64,000 bases of DNA from an uncultured Bellilinea sp. (GTDB lineage Bacteria > Chloroflexota > Anaerolineae > Anaerolineales > Anaerolineaceae), in NCBI GenBank assembly GCA_938040735.1, contig CALHYE010000013.1, positions 186,001-250,000 of the forward strand. The letters are read 5' to 3'. This document shows, piece after piece, positions 9,653 through 19,694 of the stretch (its first letter is position 1; the number at the start of each line of letters is the position of its first letter). The position numbers were made by a program, and so were the translations under genes. Below the pieces are notes generated by a model, which saw nothing but the letters and a program-made list of their open reading frames with translations, did not search any database and was not told where the DNA came from.

Positions 9653-10177
9653 ATGCAACGTACACCCCTCTCTCCCGAAACATTGCGCGTTCGTATTTAC
9701 GACTTGTGGGAAAATGACTGGCTGCTCCTGACCGCCGGGGATTATCCATCCGGTAAATTCAATGCCATGACGGTCTCATGGGGCAGTCTTGGGTCTTTGT
9801 GGGGCAAACCCTACGCACAGGTATTCATCCGCCCTACCCGTTACACCTACGAATTTTGCAACCAGTATGATACTTTTACCCTGTGCGCCTTCCCAGCCCA
9901 GTACCGTAAGGCCCTTTCATTAATCGGCTCACGCTCCGGCAAGGATGCCGACAAAATCGGCCAGGCCGGCTTGACCCCTGAACCCGCTCAGGTGGTCGCT
10001 GCCCCGGTCTTTGCCGAAGCCTCTCTGGCAATTGAATGCCGGAAAATTTACTGGGCAGATTTCAATCCCGCCAATTTTTTGGACGAAAGCATTCATTCTC
10101 ATTATCCTAACAAAGATTATCACCGCATCTTTTACGGTGAAATTTTGTTCATCGGCGCAACAGAAGCATACAGATAA
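9653..10177 (+). CDS. Flavin reductase-like (FMN-binding split barrel) domain protein
   Basis: 174 aa; LLTAGDYPSGKFNAMTVSWGSLGSLWGKPYAQVFIRPTRYTYEFCNQYDTFTLCAF. Confidence 0.75.
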   Translation: MQRTPLSPETLRVRIYDLWENDWLLLTAGDYPSGKFNAMTVSWGSLGSLWGKPYAQVFIRPTRYTYEFCNQYDTFTLCAFPAQYRKALSLIGSRSGKDADKIGQAGLTPEPAQVVAAPVFAEASLAIECRKIYWADFNPANFLDESIHSHYPNKDYHRIFYGEILFIGATEAYR

Positions 10178-10210
10178 AAACACTCACCAACACGGTTATC
10201 GTCTGATCCT

Positions 10211-11524
10211 ATGGATGATTTATCAATTTTTCCAATCAGCGCATCCATCAATCAAAATGGGCATTTAGCGGTTGCCGGACACGATCTGGCGGAACTGGCC
10301 AATCAATACGGCACCCCTTTATACCTGTATGACGGAGCGACCATCAGGGCGCAAATTGAGCGCCTGAATCACCTCTTCAAACGCTATTACCCCGGCGAAG
10401 TCGTTGTAGCCTACGCCAGCAAAGCCTATCTTTCTCTGCAATTCGCGAAAAAACTGGCAAACTGGGGCATTGGGTTGGATGTAGTCAGTCTGGGAGAAAT
10501 CCAAATCGCTCAAAGGGCCGGTTTTCCACCCTCTGTAGTACACCTCCACGGAAATAATAAGAGCGAAGCCGAATTGCAGGCTGCTTTGGATGGGGGAATT
10601 CAGGCAATTGTGGTTGATAATTTAGAAGAAGTAGAATTGCTGGAAAAGATTGCCTATCGCAGTCAAAAACGAGCGCGCATCTGGCTGCGCATCACCCCCG
10701 ACTTGAGTGTGGACACCCACCCCCATATTCAAACTGCCCACCTGGACAGCAAATTTGGTCTGCATTTGGAAAATGGCGAGGCAGAACAAGCTCTACAACA
10801 CTGTTTATCCAGTCCGTGGATGGAACTGAGCGGCTTACACACCCATTTGGGTTCGCAGATTTTCGACTCTGAACCGTATCGGATGGCGATCGAAAGAGTG
10901 TGTGAATTTGCCGCCAGAAATAATTACATACCATCCGAAATCAGCCCCGGCGGAGGCTGGGGAGTGCGTTATACCCCCGAAGACCCAAACGATGACCCCG
11001 AACAATGGGTGAGAACCCTATCCGGCGCCGTTCAAGAAGCCGCCATCCGCCATGACTGGCCATACCCCCGTTTAGTTTTAGAACCGGGACGCTGGCTGGT
11101 TGCCCGCGCCGGAGTGGCCGTGTATCGGGTGGGTAATCAGAAAACCACGCCAGCCGGCGCTCATTTAGTTTCCATTGACGGAGGATTGGCGGATAATCCC
11201 AGGGTTGCCCTTTATCAGGCCCGCTACACCGCAAAAGTCGTTGAAAGACCAGCCGACCCGCCCACTCAAACCGTACGGATTGTTGGAAAATTTTGCGAAT
11301 CCGGCGATGTCCTCATCCAGCAAGTCAATTTACCCCCGATGAAACGGGGCGATCATCTCGCCATTCCCGCTTCAGGGGCTTATCAACTCAGCATGGCTTC
11401 TAATTATAACTACGCTGCCCGCCCGGCTGTCCTGTATCTGGAAGAAGGGCGGATTGAGATATTCCAACAGCGCGAGCGGCCCGAGCAATCCGGCTGGCTG
11501 GCCTATTCACAAGAAAATGAGTAA
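10211..11524 (+). CDS. lysA: Diaminopimelate decarboxylase
   Basis: 437 aa; YGTPLYLYDGATIR, VAYASKAYLSLQFAKKLANWGIGLDVVSLGE, HGNNKS, SGLHTHLGSQIFD, EPGRWLVARAG, GKFCESGDVL. Confidence 0.9.
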   Translation: MDDLSIFPISASINQNGHLAVAGHDLAELANQYGTPLYLYDGATIRAQIERLNHLFKRYYPGEVVVAYASKAYLSLQFAKKLANWGIGLDVVSLGEIQIAQRAGFPPSVVHLHGNNKSEAELQAALDGGIQAIVVDNLEEVELLEKIAYRSQKRARIWLRITPDLSVDTHPHIQTAHLDSKFGLHLENGEAEQALQHCLSSPWMELSGLHTHLGSQIFDSEPYRMAIERVCEFAARNNYIPSEISPGGGWGVRYTPEDPNDDPEQWVRTLSGAVQEAAIRHDWPYPRLVLEPGRWLVARAGVAVYRVGNQKTTPAGAHLVSIDGGLADNPRVALYQARYTAKVVERPADPPTQTVRIVGKFCESGDVLIQQVNLPPMKRGDHLAIPASGAYQLSMASNYNYAARPAVLYLEEGRIEIFQQRERPEQSGWLAYSQENE

Positions 11525-11527
11525 TCC

Positions 11528-12436
11528 TCACGGTATCGGTGTGATGAACGTCGGCTGAGGCCACTTAATTTCCAGCGGGTGAGTGTAACCGTGCTTCTCC
11601 GCCGCCACCAGCCGCGCGCGGGACAACTCGCCGCACCCCGCCTCATCCCGAATAGATACCTGAGTCAGATAGGCGCCAACCGGCTGGAACACCATTTCCC
11701 CGTTTTGACAGACCCACGCTTCGACGATATAGGGGGTTTGTTCTGAGTCATCCCCCGCCCGCAGGCTGATGCCAGCCCATTCTACCCTGACCTCGTCCCC
11801 ATTCCGCTCAGCCCGAACCCAAGCCGGCGGGGCATAATAGGGAGACATTGGTAATTGGACCTCAAAAGGATGCGCCGGCTGCAGATCGTTAACGTCCCCG
11901 CGGATCTCCATATAATCCACCCTCACCCAGCAGGGATTATTGCCGCCAATCGCCTGAACTTCGATGTAATTGCCGCCTTTAACCCGTCGTAAAATTTCCA
12001 GATTACTGCCGGCATAGACACCGTATTTGTAAAGATACGGCGCCCCCGGCCCATAATGACAGACCGCCTGCGCGATGGTCACTTTCCCCCTCAACTTTAC
12101 ATAAGTCGGCAACGGCGTATCCGTGAATGTGGAAGTAAAACTCGGCATTAGGGTTGCGGTCAATGATGCTGATGGTGAAATCGAAGGAGTGATCGTTTGG
12201 GTTGGGCTCACCGTTTGCAGAAAGGTGGAAGTCGGTAAGGCAGGCGGGGTTGCCTCTATCGTCATTCTCTGTTCAACTGCTGAAGGAGCGGCAGCGTCCA
12301 TTTGAACAGCCGGCGAAGGCTGGATGGTACAGGCACACGCAGCCATGATGAAAACCCATCCGATTAAGCCTATCAGAGAGCGCTCTGAACAGAGCGCTCT
12401 CTGAATAAATGGATAAGGAACAGCCAAGACCCTCAT
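11528..12436 (-). CDS. Predicted lipoprotein with Ser/Thr/Pro-rich linker and SH3b-like segment
   Basis: [10 protein letters not shown]...GLIGWVFIMAACACTIQPS (lipobox-like Cys), then T/S/P-rich stretch, then VTIAQAVCHYGPGAPYLYKYGVYAGSNLEILRRVKGGNYIEVQAIGG...CWVRVDYMEI; ATG overlaps nrdJ stop as TGATG. Confidence 0.65.
   Translation of the reverse strand: MRVLAVPYPFIQRALCSERSLIGLIGWVFIMAACACTIQPSPAVQMDAAAPSAVEQRMTIEATPPALPTSTFLQTVSPTQTITPSISPSASLTATLMPSFTSTFTDTPLPTYVKLRGKVTIAQAVCHYGPGAPYLYKYGVYAGSNLEILRRVKGGNYIEVQAIGGNNPCWVRVDYMEIRGDVNDLQPAHPFEVQLPMSPYYAPPAWVRAERNGDEVRVEWAGISLRAGDDSEQTPYIVEAWVCQNGEMVFQPVGAYLTQVSIRDEAGCGELSRARLVAAEKHGYTHPLEIKWPQPTFITPIP
12374..12403. repeat. Perfect 14-bp inverted repeat with 2-nt spacer
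   Basis: cagagagcgctctg-aa-cagagcgctctctg. Confidence 0.95.
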
Positions 12437-15054
12437 CAACACTCGCTGTAGCCGCACGCATAACACTTGCGACAACCCTCTTCATTGATAACGGCTGCCT
12501 CGCCGCATTCAGGGCATAAATCCCCGAATAACAGTAATTTTTGCCCAGCGGAAGGGGTCTCGCTCTTTTCTACCGCACTGTGATGACCATTCCCCGGCGC
12601 AGGTTGTTCCTTTATTTCTTTTTCCTGTTGAGAAACCATTCTCTCGGCGCGGATTTGAAGATACTCGTCCAAAATTTGCCCAACCCCATCCGGTAAGGAA
12701 CGCACGCGGTTCGGTCCAAACCCCAACGATCTCCCACCGCCAATTCCCAGCAGTTGATTGGCGGCCTCGCGCAACCGTCGCGACGGCTCAATCGGCGATG
12801 CAAGGCGCAGGATATAGGAGAGCAATCTGCCAATTGCCTCCGAAACAGCCGCCGTATCGGAACCCGCCTTGGCTGTGTTGATGAACACCTCAAAGGGTTG
12901 ACTGCCGCCGTTTTCATTGACGGTGATAAAAGCCTTGCCCAGCGGCGTGTCTATCGAATAGGTAAACCCGGTCAGGTAGCGTGGACGCGGCTTTTTGGTT
13001 TCATGCCAGATCGTTAACTGTTCATCCGGTTTTTCTATAATCGCGGGCTGGGTTTTTTCTTCTTCGCCGCCCGCCTGTTTTTTCTTCGCAGTGGATAATG
13101 TCTCCAACACGACTTTTTCGCGCGAACCGGTTACATACACCGTAATTCCCTTACAGCCCAGTTTCCACGCCAGTTTATAGGCGGTTGCCACATCTTCGAC
13201 CGTTGCGCCTTCGGGAAAATTAATGGTTTTCGAGAGGGAATTATCCACAAAAGCTTGCATGGCGGCTTGCATGCGCACATGTTCTTCGGCCGTAATATCC
13301 CCCGACACCACAAAAACCCGCTTAATTTCTTCTGGCACGGCATCCACCCGCTGGCAGGAACCTTCCAACATGACTTGCTCGATAATCTCCTGCCGTTTTT
13401 CTGGCTCAATGCCTGCCTTGATTAACGCCTGCTCAAATTGTGGGCTGGCGTAAGTCAGTTGTAGATCTTTGCCGTTGTCATTGACATGGCGGATGTAAGC
13501 CAACGCAAAAGCCGGTTCACAGCCATATCCCTCACAACCCGCCACCGTTGCAATCGTACCGGTGGGGGCGATTGTGGTTTGAGCCGCATTGCGGATGCCA
13601 TAGGTGCGGATTTGGTCCAGCACCCAACCCCAATCCACTGGCGGGCGTCCCCAATCCCGTTCATATGGGAAAAGCGGTTGGGGAGGCGACCAGCGCATGT
13701 GATCGGCATCGTAAATTGACCCTTTGATCGCCGGGAAAGGACCGCGTTCTTTTGCCATTTCTATCGAAGTCACCATAGCATGATAACGGACAAATTCCAT
13801 CACTTGAGCGGCAAATTCCTGTCCTTCGGCTGAGCCGTAACGCACCCCGCAGTGGTACATTAAGTCAGCCAGGCCCATGATACCAAGCCCAATTCGGCGG
13901 GCCCGGAACGCCGCTTCCTTCAACTGAGGCACAGCCGGTACATATTGGTTGGCTTCCACCACATCATCCAGAAACCGGGTTGCCGTGACGACCGATTGGC
14001 GCAGCGTTTCCCAGTCCACTTTGCCGTCCGGTGCAAAATGCTGCGCCAGGTTGACCGATCCCAAACAGCAGCTTTCGTAAGGACCAAGCCATTGCTCGCC
14101 GCATGGATTGGTAGCTTCGAGAGGGTATAAGTGGGGCACCGGATTATTTCGATTGGCGGCATCCAAAAACAGCATACCGGGCTCTCCGTTGTGATGGGCT
14201 TGCCGCACGATTTTTTCGAACAGCTCTTTTGCGCGCACCTTTTTATAAGTTACCAAAGGGACGCCGGCTTCCACCAACTGTTCCAGTGTGCCTTTCACCT
14301 GCCGGTAAAGAGGAGAGTGGACATCGGGGAAGCGCAATTCCCACTCCTCATCCTTTTCAACCGCGCGCATAAAATCATCCGTGATTCCCACCGAGATATT
14401 GAAATTGGTAATGGCGTTTTCATCCGTCTTGCAGGTAACAAATTCCTCAATATCCGGGTGATCTACCCGCAATACTGCCATGTTGGCTCCGCGCCGGGTG
14501 CCGCCTTGCGCAATTTCACCAAAGGCATGGTCATACACCCGCAAAAACCCCACCGGTCCGGTTGCCTGCCCGGCAGAGGACTTGACCATAGAGCCTTTGG
14601 GGCGTAAGCGGGAAAAAGAAAATCCATTGCCGCCCCCGGTTTGTTGAATTAAGGCTGCATCTCGCAGAGTTTGGAAAATACCAGATGAATCTCGCCCCAT
14701 GTCATCATGGATCGGAAGGACAAAACAAGCCGCCAGCTGCCCAAGCGGAGTGCCGGCGCCGGTGAAGGTTGGTGAATTAGGGAAAAACTTTTTGCTGGTG
14801 AGCAGAATATAAAATTCACGCGCACGGCTGTTTACATCTCCGCCCCAAATTTCCTCGACTTTGGCAACGTGATAAGCGACCCGCCAGAACATGTCCTCGA
14901 CACTTTCCACCGGTTTTCCGTCATCGCCCCGCCGTACATAACGGCGTATCAACACCTGTCGGGCATTTTCGGTCAATTCCACAGCAGGAAGATCCTTTGG
15001 ACGAGCGGGGGTTGGAAGTAATCCATTTTTGGTCAATTGTTTTTGAGTTTGCAT
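12436..15054 (-). CDS. nrdJ: Adenosylcobalamin-dependent (class II) ribonucleoside reductase
   Basis: 872 aa; [74 protein letters not shown]-terminal [26 protein letters not shown]. Confidence 0.96.
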   Translation of the reverse strand: MQTQKQLTKNGLLPTPARPKDLPAVELTENARQVLIRRYVRRGDDGKPVESVEDMFWRVAYHVAKVEEIWGGDVNSRAREFYILLTSKKFFPNSPTFTGAGTPLGQLAACFVLPIHDDMGRDSSGIFQTLRDAALIQQTGGGNGFSFSRLRPKGSMVKSSAGQATGPVGFLRVYDHAFGEIAQGGTRRGANMAVLRVDHPDIEEFVTCKTDENAITNFNISVGITDDFMRAVEKDEEWELRFPDVHSPLYRQVKGTLEQLVEAGVPLVTYKKVRAKELFEKIVRQAHHNGEPGMLFLDAANRNNPVPHLYPLEATNPCGEQWLGPYESCCLGSVNLAQHFAPDGKVDWETLRQSVVTATRFLDDVVEANQYVPAVPQLKEAAFRARRIGLGIMGLADLMYHCGVRYGSAEGQEFAAQVMEFVRYHAMVTSIEMAKERGPFPAIKGSIYDADHMRWSPPQPLFPYERDWGRPPVDWGWVLDQIRTYGIRNAAQTTIAPTGTIATVAGCEGYGCEPAFALAYIRHVNDNGKDLQLTYASPQFEQALIKAGIEPEKRQEIIEQVMLEGSCQRVDAVPEEIKRVFVVSGDITAEEHVRMQAAMQAFVDNSLSKTINFPEGATVEDVATAYKLAWKLGCKGITVYVTGSREKVVLETLSTAKKKQAGGEEEKTQPAIIEKPDEQLTIWHETKKPRPRYLTGFTYSIDTPLGKAFITVNENGGSQPFEVFINTAKAGSDTAAVSEAIGRLLSYILRLASPIEPSRRLREAANQLLGIGGGRSLGFGPNRVRSLPDGVGQILDEYLQIRAERMVSQQEKEIKEQPAPGNGHHSAVEKSETPSAGQKLLLFGDLCPECGEAAVINEEGCRKCYACGYSEC

Positions 15055-15071
15055 CCTGTCCTCCTTTAGTA

Positions 15072-15524
15072 TTATGAACCTTCTAAAAGACGATCAATTT
15101 CTTTGCGAATTGCATGCAGGTCATTTAAGTTCAAATAGACAATCGCATAACGGATATAGGCCAGCTGATCCAACTCCTTCAATCCGGCAATCACCATATC
15201 CCCGACCACGCGGGAGGAAACCTCCGCCCGGCCCATCTGCTGCAAGGAAGATTCAATCTCCCCCACCAGCCGGTCAATTTCAGCCGCCGACACTGGCCGT
15301 TTGGCGCAGGCAATTCGAATCCCGCGCATGAGTTTTTCGCGGTCGAATTCCTCACGGGTTCCATCCCGTTTGACAACCAACGGAGTAGCAAGAATAGGGC
15401 GTTCATACGTGGAAAACCGCTGACCGCATTTTTCACACTGCCGGCGGCGGCGGATCCCACCCCGCTGGTCGTGAGTGGTATCCAGAACCCTCGATTGTTC
15501 ATTGTGACAATATGGGCAACGCAA
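15072..15524 (-). CDS. nrdR: Transcriptional repressor NrdR
   Basis: [43 protein letters not shown]...; zinc ribbon plus ATP cone; TTG start at 15524 with GGAGG 6 nt upstream. Confidence 0.95.
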   Translation of the reverse strand: MRCPYCHNEQSRVLDTTHDQRGGIRRRRQCEKCGQRFSTYERPILATPLVVKRDGTREEFDREKLMRGIRIACAKRPVSAAEIDRLVGEIESSLQQMGRAEVSSRVVGDMVIAGLKELDQLAYIRYAIVYLNLNDLHAIRKEIDRLLEGS

Positions 15525-15626
15525 TCCAATCCTCCGTAAAACAAAAAATGATGAGAATAGACTCTTACACCACACCCCCTGACCTTTTCAAGTTATATCT
15601 TTGCGCAAGCGCCTCTTCGGGATAAC

Positions 15627-15648
15627 ATGCCCCCATATGTGGGGGCAT
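15627..15648 (-). promoter_or_regulatory. Palindromic candidate NrdR box 2 / leader hairpin
   Basis: atgccccca-tatg-tgggggcat, 9-bp perfect arms, ACATAT core on minus strand. Confidence 0.5.
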
Positions 15649-15663
15649 TGAAATGGAGTTATA

Positions 15664-15673
15664 GTATATGTAC
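15664..15673 (-). promoter_or_regulatory. Candidate NrdR box 1
   Basis: Minus strand GTACATATAC; centre lies exactly 31 bp from the centre of the 15627-15648 palindrome. Confidence 0.4.
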
Positions 15674-15679
15674 GGGATT

Positions 15680-15708
15680 ATTTTAGCATATCCGAAAGCA
15701 GGATGCAA
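15680..15708 (-). promoter_or_regulatory. Sigma70-like promoter for nrdR-nrdJ
   Basis: Minus strand TTGCAT-17 nt-TAAAAT with extended -10 TGC. Confidence 0.6.
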
Positions 15709-15979
15709 TAGTAAAAAGACAATTCTAATCTTAAAATTATCTCTCTAGAATTTTAGTTCAATAAAACCCGACGTAGCCACACCAAACCACATCGCCTCTG
15801 AGAACCCCCTTAAAAAAATGACCCACATCTGGCAATTTTGGCGTGATTTACTCGCTTTTCCCCATAAAAAGAGGATTGGCCGCAAAGGGGAATATTTTTG
15901 AAATTCTTATGTTAACGATTCATTAAGCAAAACAGGCTCCTGTTTATCTCAAATGGGCGCTCCCCCGTTCTCTTTGAAA

Positions 15980-16015
15980 CGGAAACCCCCGCTGAAGTTT
16001 ATTCAGGGGGGCTTC
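15980..16015 (-). terminator. Putative terminator downstream of ftsZ / dcw operon
   Basis: Minus strand GCCCCCCTGAA-TAAAC-TTCAGCGGGGGTTT hairpin followed by T-rich sequence. Confidence 0.6.
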
Positions 16016-16201
16016 CTCAAGACAGGTTGAAACACACCGCTAACCCGCTAGGATTGTCAGGCAGAAGGGAGGATGAATTCTGCCTTGTGCATCTTTCCCA
16101 AAAACAGGCAACCAGAACTACAGGGTACTCTTTCTGCCCTGTGTGTTCATGGGTTGAACCAAACGAAGAGCATCGGCTCTCCGATCATCCGGGTGAACGG
16201 C

Positions 16202-17353
16202 TTAGCGTTGCGTGTTGCGATTCCGCAAAAATGCCGGAATATCCAGATCGTTGGTGTTAATCACGTGCGGCTGGAATTCGGTCGGCGAGGTGGGAGGCGC
16301 TTGCCGCTCAGCCTTGGGTGCGGGGCTGCTCGCCGGGAAGGAAGCGGTTTCTTCCTTCTTCTGGGCGGGGCGCGGTTCCACTAAAGGGGAACGAACGCTG
16401 GGGCGATCAAAGCCGGTAGCAATCACCGTGATGCGAATTTCATCACCCATGTTCGGGTCCACCACAGCGCCAAAGATCAGGTTCACATCTGGATGAGCGG
16501 TTTCCTTGATAATCGCGGCCGCTTGATTGACCTCAAACAAGGTCAGGCTGTTTCCGCCGGTTACATTGAACAGGATGCCGCGCGCGCCGTCAATGGTAAT
16601 ATCCAGCAGCTGGCTGGAAATAGCCATCTCAGCCGCGATGCGGGCGCGATCCTCACCGCTGGCGTGGCCGACGGCCATCAGCGCTGCACCGCCTTCGGAC
16701 ATGATCGCCCGTACATCCGCAAAGTCGAGGTTGATCAATCCGGGAACGGTGATGAGTTCGGAGATGCCCTGAATACCCTGCCGTAAAACGTCATCGGCCG
16801 TTCGGAATGCTTCCTGCAAGGTAACCCGTTTATCCACAATTTGCAGCAAGCGATCGTTGGGAATCACAATCAGCGTGTCGGCATGTTCTTTGAGTTTGGT
16901 AATACCGGCCTCAGCCGCCTGCTGACGACGCATGCCCTCAAAGGTGAAGGGGCGGGTTACCACACCGATGGTCAAAGCCCCAACTTCTTTGGCAATTTGT
17001 GCCACAATCGGCGCTGCGCCAGTGCCGGTACCTCCGCCAAGCCCGGCGGTCACAAAGACCATGTCGGAGCCTTTGAGCACCTCGTACAGCTCTTCAGCGG
17101 ATTCCTCGGCCGCTTTGCGCCCCACTTCCGGGTTACCGCCAGCCCCCAACCCTCGGGTGGATTTATCGCCAATCCGCACTCGGGTTGGGGCTTTGGAGAG
17201 CAGCAAAGCCTGCGCATCCGTGTTGACCGTAATAAATTCGATGCCGCTCAGCCCTTCTTCGATCATTCGGTTGACCGCGTTGCAGCCACCGCCGCCCACG
17301 CCGATTACTTTGATGCGGGCAAAAGATTCTGCTTGATTACTGTATAGATCCAT
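16202..17353 (-). CDS. ftsZ: Cell division protein FtsZ
   Basis: [29 protein letters not shown] tubulin signature; C-terminal peptide [11 protein letters not shown]. Confidence 0.98.
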   Translation of the reverse strand: MDLYSNQAESFARIKVIGVGGGGCNAVNRMIEEGLSGIEFITVNTDAQALLLSKAPTRVRIGDKSTRGLGAGGNPEVGRKAAEESAEELYEVLKGSDMVFVTAGLGGGTGTGAAPIVAQIAKEVGALTIGVVTRPFTFEGMRRQQAAEAGITKLKEHADTLIVIPNDRLLQIVDKRVTLQEAFRTADDVLRQGIQGISELITVPGLINLDFADVRAIMSEGGAALMAVGHASGEDRARIAAEMAISSQLLDITIDGARGILFNVTGGNSLTLFEVNQAAAIIKETAHPDVNLIFGAVVDPNMGDEIRITVIATGFDRPSVRSPLVEPRPAQKKEETASFPASSPAPKAERQAPPTSPTEFQPHVINTNDLDIPAFLRNRNTQR

Positions 17354-17420
17354 TTTGTGTTCCTCCGCTTAACCTGTCTTGATTGGGTTTGAATATCAGG
17401 TTCTTAACCTCCAGAAAAAG

Positions 17421-18668
17421 TTAGGGCAACAGGCGTTTCAAGAAATTCTTGATCCTGTCTCCATCCAAGTTAATCCCTTTCGGGAGAAAGGTCCGGCGCG
17501 GGTGAAGTGGTTCGGCTTCGCTGAGCAATAAGGCCCAATGCAGCAATCCCACGCTGGTCGAATAAGCCGGGGAGTTCAACTGATCGGTTAAACCCACCAG
17601 ATTTTCGGGCTTGGCAACCCGAACCGGCAAACCAAGCACCGAACTAGCCAGATTTTTCATGCCGGGTAACAAACTGGCTCCGCCAGTCAAAACCATACCC
17701 GCCGGCAGCAAGCCATCATAACCGGATCGTTTAATCTCCTGCAGTACCAGCATGAAAATTTCCTCAACCCGAGCTTCGATGATGTGGGCTAAGTCCCGCC
17801 GGTTTACTTGCACCGGAGCTTCCTGACCGAACGAACGCACGCTAATCACATCATTTTCGCCAATTTCGGCTTCAATTGCATGTCCGTAGCGTTTTTTGAC
17901 TTCTTCAGCCTGATCAATGGACAGACGCAGTCCGTGGGCAATGTCCGAGGTAATGTGATTGCCGCCAACGGCAAGTACCATGGTGTGCCATACATCCCCA
18001 TCAATGTAAATAGCCAGATCGGTTGTTCCACCGCCGATATCACACACCACTGCGCCCATTTGGCGTTCCGTTTCGGAAAGGACAACCTCAGCGGAGGCCA
18101 GCGGGTTGAGGACAAACTGGGTGACCTGAACGCCGGCAGCCTGCACACACTGGCGCAAATTTTCGACCGTTGATTCTGCCGCCGTGATGATGTGCGCCTC
18201 CACCTCCATGCGGTAGCCGTGCATCCCAATCGGCGTACGGATGCCATCCTGCCCATCCACAATGAAACTGCGCTGAATCACATGAATGATCTGACGGTTA
18301 TGAGGAATTGCCACCGCTTGGGCTGCCTCCAAGGCCCGCGCCACATCCATCTCATCAATCACCCCGCCAGAAATTCCCACCACTCCGCGGCTATTGACAG
18401 ACGCGACGTGCGACCCTGCCAGACTGACCAGCGCCGAAGTGATTTCAAATCCCGAAGTACGCTGGGCTTTCTCAATCGAACGCGCAATCGAAGTCGAAGC
18501 AGCCGCAAGGTCAACAATGTTGCCTTTGCGGATGCCTTGGGAAGGTTCAATTCCCACGCCCAGAATCCGCATGTTTCGCTCACCTTCTACGCGGGCTACC
18601 AGCGTACATACTTTGGTTGTTCCGATATCAATTCCGACTACGATTGGTTCATCCATGGCTTTCTCCAT
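17421..18668 (-). CDS. ftsA: Cell division protein FtsA
   Basis: VVGIDIGTTKVCTLVARVEG..., VCDIGGGTTDLAIYIDG, VLTGGASLLPGMKNLASSVLGLPVRVAKP. Confidence 0.96.
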   Translation of the reverse strand: MEKAMDEPIVVGIDIGTTKVCTLVARVEGERNMRILGVGIEPSQGIRKGNIVDLAAASTSIARSIEKAQRTSGFEITSALVSLAGSHVASVNSRGVVGISGGVIDEMDVARALEAAQAVAIPHNRQIIHVIQRSFIVDGQDGIRTPIGMHGYRMEVEAHIITAAESTVENLRQCVQAAGVQVTQFVLNPLASAEVVLSETERQMGAVVCDIGGGTTDLAIYIDGDVWHTMVLAVGGNHITSDIAHGLRLSIDQAEEVKKRYGHAIEAEIGENDVISVRSFGQEAPVQVNRRDLAHIIEARVEEIFMLVLQEIKRSGYDGLLPAGMVLTGGASLLPGMKNLASSVLGLPVRVAKPENLVGLTDQLNSPAYSTSVGLLHWALLLSEAEPLHPRRTFLPKGINLDGDRIKNFLKRLLP

Positions 18669-19694
18669 TTACTTATAGAAGGGAGCATTAATGAACTCAA
18701 TGCTGACCAGTTCTTGAGGATGAATGTCCATTTTTTCAAAGTATTCGACGATGGATTCATATAAGGTCAGTTTTTGTTCAAAATTCTCCAGATTTTTGCC
18801 GATATAGACTTCCCAACCGCGTGGATCCTGCCACCCTAATCCATAAATAGAATTATAGACCAGCTCGGACTCAGGGGACAAGCGAAAAACGAGATCATTT
18901 ATCGCTTTCAGAAGCAGCGCATCTACCTTTTGCCCCCATAACGCTGTTGGCGAGTCGCTTGAGGAATTACCCGCCTCGCCTTTTGCAGGTGTACTGCTGG
19001 CGGCTAAAGGCGGGGTAATATTGGATTCGATTCTCATCAACCCTTCGGCCTCCCCGCGCGGCGGGAGGATGACCCCCTCCGCATCCAGCCAATAAACTTG
19101 ATCGCCTTTATCCCATGCGAATGCCGGCTGCCGCTCAACTACCCCAATGGTTACTTCCGCCGGCAGACCAACCTGAATGTCCACCGATGCCAGTTCTGGA
19201 AAAGCAGCCATGAGGGCTTTCTGTGCCTCTAATGGATTGAATTCAACAATTTGAGAACCCTCTAACCGTAAAACCGCCTCCACATCAGCATAGGACAGCC
19301 GTTGCAACCCCATCACCTGAAAACTTTGAACCTCGAACGGATCGCTAAAGGCTATCGTATACAGAGCCATTGCGCACAAAACTACCAGAATTACCGAGAT
19401 CAGCCGTATGCCTGGTTTTACTAACGGAATGGCCGGCAGGCGAATCTCCGCGCCGCTCGATCCAAGCGGATAATAATACTGTCTTCTCACCCGCATCGGC
19501 GGGATTTTCCGCAGCGGAACGTTTGTGCTGGCTTGATAGCCTCTCATAAAGACCGAAGCGGCTGCTTTGGTATTGGCTGAAGATTTCACCGGCGCTGCTT
19601 TACGGGCTGCCGAAGCCCGACTGGCAGTTTTTTGCGCCCGCCGTTGCCGCAACTGCTCGGCTCGATTGATGGTGGAAGTGGAATTTACGCTCAT
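18669..19694 (-). CDS. ftsQ: FtsQ/DivIB-like protein with POTRA domain
   Basis: Single TM then FEVQSFQVMGLQRLSYADVEAVLRLEGSQIVEFNPLEAQKALMAAFPELASVDIQVGLPAEVTIGVVERQPAFAW; dcw position. Confidence 0.88.
   Translation of the reverse strand: MSVNSTSTINRAEQLRQRRAQKTASRASAARKAAPVKSSANTKAAASVFMRGYQASTNVPLRKIPPMRVRRQYYYPLGSSGAEIRLPAIPLVKPGIRLISVILVVLCAMALYTIAFSDPFEVQSFQVMGLQRLSYADVEAVLRLEGSQIVEFNPLEAQKALMAAFPELASVDIQVGLPAEVTIGVVERQPAFAWDKGDQVYWLDAEGVILPPRGEAEGLMRIESNITPPLAASSTPAKGEAGNSSSDSPTALWGQKVDALLLKAINDLVFRLSPESELVYNSIYGLGWQDPRGWEVYIGKNLENFEQKLTLYESIVEYFEKMDIHPQELVSIEFINAPFYK

Noticed and set aside
12123-12305. Possible tandem repeat/CRISPR-like sequence in the lipoprotein gene
   Set aside because: It is only the low-complexity Ser/Thr/Pro linker coding region; no regular repeat-spacer pattern.
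15525-16201. Cobalamin riboswitch upstream of the B12-dependent RNR
   Set aside because: No B12-box-like core seen on the minus strand and no appropriate fold recognised by eye; only the palindromes described above. A covariance-model scan would be needed to exclude it fully.
16027-16260. Plus-strand ORFs (77 and 103 aa) in the region downstream of ftsZ
   Set aside because: No RBS, no recognisable motif, partly antisense to ftsZ; treated as non-coding region instead.
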